This document shows positions 60,731 to 64,000 of a stretch of DNA of 64,000 nucleotides, one piece after another (position 1 is the stretch's first letter; every line of letters starts with the position of its first letter). The notes under the pieces were generated by a model. It made no database searches. It saw only the letters and a program-made list of their open reading frames with translations, and was not told the origin of the DNA. The translations under genes were made by a program, and so were the position numbers. The DNA is from Flavobacterium sp. Root901 (lineage in GTDB: Bacteria > Bacteroidota > Bacteroidia > Flavobacteriales > Flavobacteriaceae), in assembly GCF_001429765.1 (NCBI RefSeq), contig NZ_LMJB01000009.1, positions 248,001-312,000 of the forward strand. The letters run 5' to 3'.

Positions 60731-61586
60731 ATATCATACCTGTATTGATTGCCAATTGCTGGCTAAAACAATTAAAATTGTATTTCAATAATATTTTTTC
60801 TAGTTCCTGGCTTCCTTTATCATGCCATTCTATCATTGCAAAATCAATTTTATTCAAAATTCCACTGTTATCTAAGTCTTCGAATATCTCATATTCAGCT
60901 CCTTCACAATCAACTTTCAAAACTATTTTAAAATTTTGGTTTTGATTTATAATTTCTTTTAGAACCGAAGAAGCATTCTTTATTATTACATTTACTTTCT
61001 CAACATCCGAAATTATAAAACTCGAGCTTAAAGCACCTCGAGATCCCGTATTTCCTTTAACATTTTTATTAAATAAGAATGTTTCTTCTTTGTCCGTGTT
61101 ACCTAATCCATAATTATTTAATTCAACCACTTTATTCTTATTTAAAGTCAGGTTAAATTTTGCCTGATCATAAGTAAGTGGTACTGGTTCATATGAATAT
61201 ATTTTTTTTACATTATCTTTTGAGGAAAAAAACAGTGCTCCTAAACCTATGTTTGCACCAATATCAATAACTACAACTTCATCATTTGTACAAAAATTAT
61301 AATCATTTGAATAGAAAATTTCGTTTAAAATAAAAAATTCTTCACAAGTTTCTAAATAAACAGTCGTATCATCAAATGTAAATAAAACTCCTTGTCCATT
61401 ATCTTTTATACGTATGGAATATTTATTTTCCAGATTACGAATAAAATCAAATGTCTTTATTAATAATTCTAAGTTATCTATAACCTTATATTTTTTTAAA
61501 TAAGATATTTTTCTTTCTCTTTCTTTGTTCTTATTTTCAATTTTATATCCTAGTTTAGCCAAAAATCTATATAAGTATTCCTTCAT
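60714..61586 (-). CDS. FkbM-family methyltransferase
   Basis: A 290-residue SAM-dependent methyltransferase. The SAM site is EVVVIDIGANIGLGALFFSS; further FkbM segments are YSYEPVPLTYDQAKFNLTLN, ELNNYGLGNTDKEETFLFN, FKIVLKVDCEGAEYEIFEDL and FAMIEWHDKGSQELEKILL. In such loci the family O-methylates a sugar. It overlaps both neighbours (4 and 17 bases). Confidence 0.92.
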   Translation of the reverse strand: MKEYLYRFLAKLGYKIENKNKERERKISYLKKYKVIDNLELLIKTFDFIRNLENKYSIRIKDNGQGVLFTFDDTTVYLETCEEFFILNEIFYSNDYNFCTNDEVVVIDIGANIGLGALFFSSKDNVKKIYSYEPVPLTYDQAKFNLTLNKNKVVELNNYGLGNTDKEETFLFNKNVKGNTGSRGALSSSFIISDVEKVNVIIKNASSVLKEIINQNQNFKIVLKVDCEGAEYEIFEDLDNSGILNKIDFAMIEWHDKGSQELEKILLKYNFNCFSQQLAINTGMIYAYRK

Positions 61587-62557
61587 TTTTTGAATCTGTA
61601 TTTTATCAATTTTATAAAATCTTCAATTTTTATCATTTTACAATAAGACAAAAATAACTTAATCTGTATTCTTTCTGTCCTAAAGTAGTTTTTTAAAAAA
61701 TTTAGTCTTATTTTTTTTAATTGATTGTTAAACAATTTATTATCATAAATTTTCTTTTTAACATTGCCTTTTTGCAATAAATTAAATAAGATCAAAGATT
61801 TTTTGAAATCGTCAATTGTATAATGATCTTGTTTTTTAAATGCAATATGCATTTTTTTATAGATATCATTTTCAAAATTAATAATTGATTCAAACATTCT
61901 AAACTGAGAAGAATATCCTACTGTAGTTTGATGTACATTATTCGCTTGAGAAACTTGCTCCTCATGACTCCTATAGAGTAATAAAACTTCTTCTAAATTT
62001 GCTAACTCTCCTTTGAATGCCAAGCGTGTCCACAAATCATAATCTTCAGCATGTTTATATTTTATATCATACAAATTTTCTTTGAAAACAGCTGTTTTCC
62101 CCATCACAGAGGGATGACAAAATGAAGTTGTAAAACATAATTTTATAATTATTTCTTCGTGAAATAAAGGGTGTCGCAAAATAGTATTTTCATTTATTAT
62201 TTGAATTGCAGAGCCACACAAAATAATATTTGGATTTTGTTCTAAAAACTTCAATTGTTTTTCAAAGCGTTGTGGCAAACAAATATCATCGCCATCCATT
62301 CTGGCAATATATTCTCCTTTTGCAATTGAAACAGCATAATTTAAGCTATAAATTAATCCTGTATTTTTCTCTTTTCTAATTAAATTTATTCTCGAATCAT
62401 CAAAATTCTCTATAATTGCAACTGTTGAATCAGTTGAGCAATCGTCAATAATTAATAACTCAAAATCTTCAAATGTCTGATTTAATACACTTTCAATTGA
62501 TTCTCTAATATATTTTTCACAGTTGTAAACTGGTAATATTACACTTACTTTGGGCAT
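61583..62557 (-). CDS. Glycosyltransferase family 2 protein
   Basis: A 324-residue GT-A enzyme: MPKVSVILPVYNCEKYIRES, LLIIDDCSTDSTVAII, LNYAVSIAKGEYIARMDGDD with the DxD as DGDD, and KHAEDYDLWTRLAFKGEL. Resembles the group with KyeD-type C-terminal region. It overlaps the methyltransferase gene by 4 bases; 31 bases separate it from the GT upstream. Confidence 0.93.
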   Translation of the reverse strand: MPKVSVILPVYNCEKYIRESIESVLNQTFEDFELLIIDDCSTDSTVAIIENFDDSRINLIRKEKNTGLIYSLNYAVSIAKGEYIARMDGDDICLPQRFEKQLKFLEQNPNIILCGSAIQIINENTILRHPLFHEEIIIKLCFTTSFCHPSVMGKTAVFKENLYDIKYKHAEDYDLWTRLAFKGELANLEEVLLLYRSHEEQVSQANNVHQTTVGYSSQFRMFESIINFENDIYKKMHIAFKKQDHYTIDDFKKSLILFNLLQKGNVKKKIYDNKLFNNQLKKIRLNFLKNYFRTERIQIKLFLSYCKMIKIEDFIKLIKYRFKK

Positions 62558-62588
62558 TTAAGGTTATTAAATTTAATTTCTTATTTAT

Positions 62589-63446
62589 CTATTTTTTATA
62601 AAACAATAAAACTCTTTTAATAAATCTATAAGGCGTTAGAATTCCTTTTCCTAATTTATAATCAATTGTTTTTCTAAGATTATGCGAACCTAATTCTAAA
62701 GCTTGCATTTGTGAAAAAAGATTCTCAATCATTAATTCATGATAAGTATTCCATAAATCTTTATGTTTTATATATATATATTTGTATAATTCATATTTAT
62801 GAAATTTATTAGCCTGCGAATTTCTCGATTGATTTTTTTTTCTGTAGTTAAATAGATATTCTTCTATTATGACAGTTTTCCATCCGGCTTTTGCTACTGA
62901 AATATTAAATTCCCAATCCTCATAACCCTTTTTCATTTTTTCATCATAACCACCTGCATCGAACCAACATTTTTTTCTAAATAAATAATTTCCAGAAGCA
63001 CTATTAAAAAGAATCAAAGTCTCTAAATCACCTCCCGGAATTTTAGACATCTCTACAATTCCCTTATCATTAAAAATCTTAATCCAGCAGCTTATTATTC
63101 CTATCTTTTTATCGATAGAGATATAATTTAATGCTTTTGAAATAAAAACAGGATCAAAATAATCATCGGCATCCAGAGTCAGAATATAATCTCCTTTTGC
63201 ATGATTTATTCCATTGTTTCTTGCAGCACTTGTTCCTAAATTTTCCTGATACAGGATTGTCAAATTTTCTTGAGTTATAGCTTTAAGAATATTTTTTGTC
63301 TTAATATCTGATCCATCATCTACAATAATAATCTCAACATTTTTATGCGTTTGATTATTAATTGAGTTTATTGCTTCATGAATATATTCATGATCATTAT
63401 AACAAGGTATAATTACAGATACTAGATCATTCAAATTTGACATCAT
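62589..63446 (-). CDS. Glycosyltransferase family 2 protein
   Basis: A 285-residue GT-A enzyme: LVSVIIPCYNDHEYIHEAIN, EIIIVDDGSDIKTKNIL, AARNNGINHAKGDYILTLDA with the DxD as DADD, and GYDEKMKKGYEDWEFNISVA. Two adjacent ATGs (63446 and 63443) are possible starts. It begins 4 bases after the partial GT upstream. Confidence 0.93.
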   Translation of the reverse strand: MMSNLNDLVSVIIPCYNDHEYIHEAINSINNQTHKNVEIIIVDDGSDIKTKNILKAITQENLTILYQENLGTSAARNNGINHAKGDYILTLDADDYFDPVFISKALNYISIDKKIGIISCWIKIFNDKGIVEMSKIPGGDLETLILFNSASGNYLFRKKCWFDAGGYDEKMKKGYEDWEFNISVAKAGWKTVIIEEYLFNYRKKNQSRNSQANKFHKYELYKYIYIKHKDLWNTYHELMIENLFSQMQALELGSHNLRKTIDYKLGKGILTPYRFIKRVLLFYKK

Positions 63447-63450
63447 ATTT

Positions 63451-64000
63451 CTAATTTAAATATTTCTTTCCTGGCTTTCTGTTTTGCAAAACGCTTAATT
63501 CTATACTTTCTTTGTTTATGAGTTGATATTTAGTCTTATTAATTAGGTACTCTTTAAAATTAAATTTCAACAAACTAAAAATTGATTGTTTAAAAAAATA
63601 ATTTCTTATTCTGGTAATTTCTTCATAGTCTTTTGAATTTACATTAGCATATTTTACACGTATTCTATTCAAAAATTTATTATAATATTTTGCAGAACCT
63701 TTTATAAAATCAATTGTATTATTATTATCACTATTGTGCTTTATAATTGTTTTTGGCGTAATACCAATTTTTAAATTATGATATAATACTCTTTGACAAA
63801 AATTATCATCTTCTCCATAGAGAAAAAACATAGGATCAAATCCTCCTACAATTTCAAAAGTTTTTTTAGGTATAAACCAAGCTGCAGCATTTATCATTTC
63901 GATTTCATAAAGCTCTTTCATATCTTTATTTAATATTGAATCGGAAATTAGATTATTTCCTTGTCGATTTATATAATATAAAAAACTCATGTCTAATAAA
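63451..64000 (-). CDS. Glycosyltransferase family 2 protein, 5' end cut by window edge
   Basis: About 183 C-terminal residues. The frame is open through base 64000, and the ATG at 63990 is probably internal, because the visible part begins in the middle of a GT-A fold: NAAAWFIPKKTFEIVGGFDP, FLYGEDDNFCQRVLYHNLKI and GITPKTIIKHNSDNN are typical of the second half of rhamnosyltransferase-like GT2 proteins. The N-terminal nucleotide-binding part lies outside. It shows that the locus continues beyond the window. Confidence 0.85.
   Translation of the reverse strand, partial: LLDMSFLYYINRQGNNLISDSILNKDMKELYEIEMINAAAWFIPKKTFEIVGGFDPMFFLYGEDDNFCQRVLYHNLKIGITPKTIIKHNSDNNNTIDFIKGSAKYYNKFLNRIRVKYANVNSKDYEEITRIRNYFFKQSIFSLLKFNFKEYLINKTKYQLINKESIELSVLQNRKPGKKYLN

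Overview
The window is chromosomal DNA from a member of the Bacteroidota, most probably a Flavobacterium species. The signs are low GC, genes with SusC-type and carboxypeptidase-regulatory TonB-dependent receptors, many small lipoproteins with a late lipobox Cys, a PorV/PorQ-family protein, DUF4105 and DUF5362 proteins, scarce Shine-Dalgarno sequences, and Bacteroidota-type promoters (TTTG about 19-21 nt upstream of TAnnTTTG) in front of several genes. No insertion sequence, prophage, CRISPR array, rRNA or plasmid origin was seen.

Region 1 (1-40875) is mostly housekeeping genes in short units on both strands, often separated by clear intrinsic terminators. In order: a truncated SusC/RagA receptor; argS; a second TonB-dependent receptor; cutC; fabH; a secreted S9 peptidase resembling plant glutamyl endopeptidase (its start codon is anomalous); an orphan ABC ATPase with a TOBE-like tail; two envelope lipoproteins (one OmpA-like); htpG; two further lipoproteins; a DUF5362 membrane protein; two identical tRNA-Thr(UGU) genes, each with its own promoter and terminator; an operon idi-queD-like-bcp-manA; exported msrB and msrA; a META-domain lipoprotein; a secreted Xaa-Pro aminopeptidase; a quinone oxidoreductase; two tandem paralogues of unknown function; an FAD-dependent oxidoreductase; recQ; kdsD-tatC-CMD-domain protein; lptB; pssA with a GH25 lysozyme; a PorV/PorQ-family protein; and a DUF4105 (Lnb-like) protein. 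Intergenic spaces here hold at least seven different families of inverted or tandem short repeats, a notable property of the window.

Region 2 (40878-64000) is a single minus-strand surface-polysaccharide locus whose 5' end lies beyond the window. Read in transcription order it has GT2 glycosyltransferases, an FkbM methyltransferase, more GT2 and GT4 glycosyltransferases, a membrane acyltransferase-3 protein, a neuA-neuB-neuC cassette for a CMP-activated nonulosonic (sialic-acid-like) sugar, an MBOAT/SGNH pair that probably O-acylates the glycan outside the inner membrane, an unfamiliar GT-B-like protein, a CatB-type O-acetyltransferase, four GT4 enzymes, an O-antigen ligase/polymerase, and a WcaJ-type priming glycosyl-1-phosphate transferase. 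Neighbouring genes overlap by 1-17 nt or are separated by tens of bases, consistent with an operon. No flippase or chain-length regulator is visible, so part of the locus must lie upstream. Together the genes suggest an acylated, nonulosonic-acid-containing O-antigen or capsule. KdsD (Kdo pathway) and LptB (LPS export) in region 1 belong to the same envelope biology but are not part of this cluster.

All assignments come from reading the sequence and from family knowledge; no database search was run.
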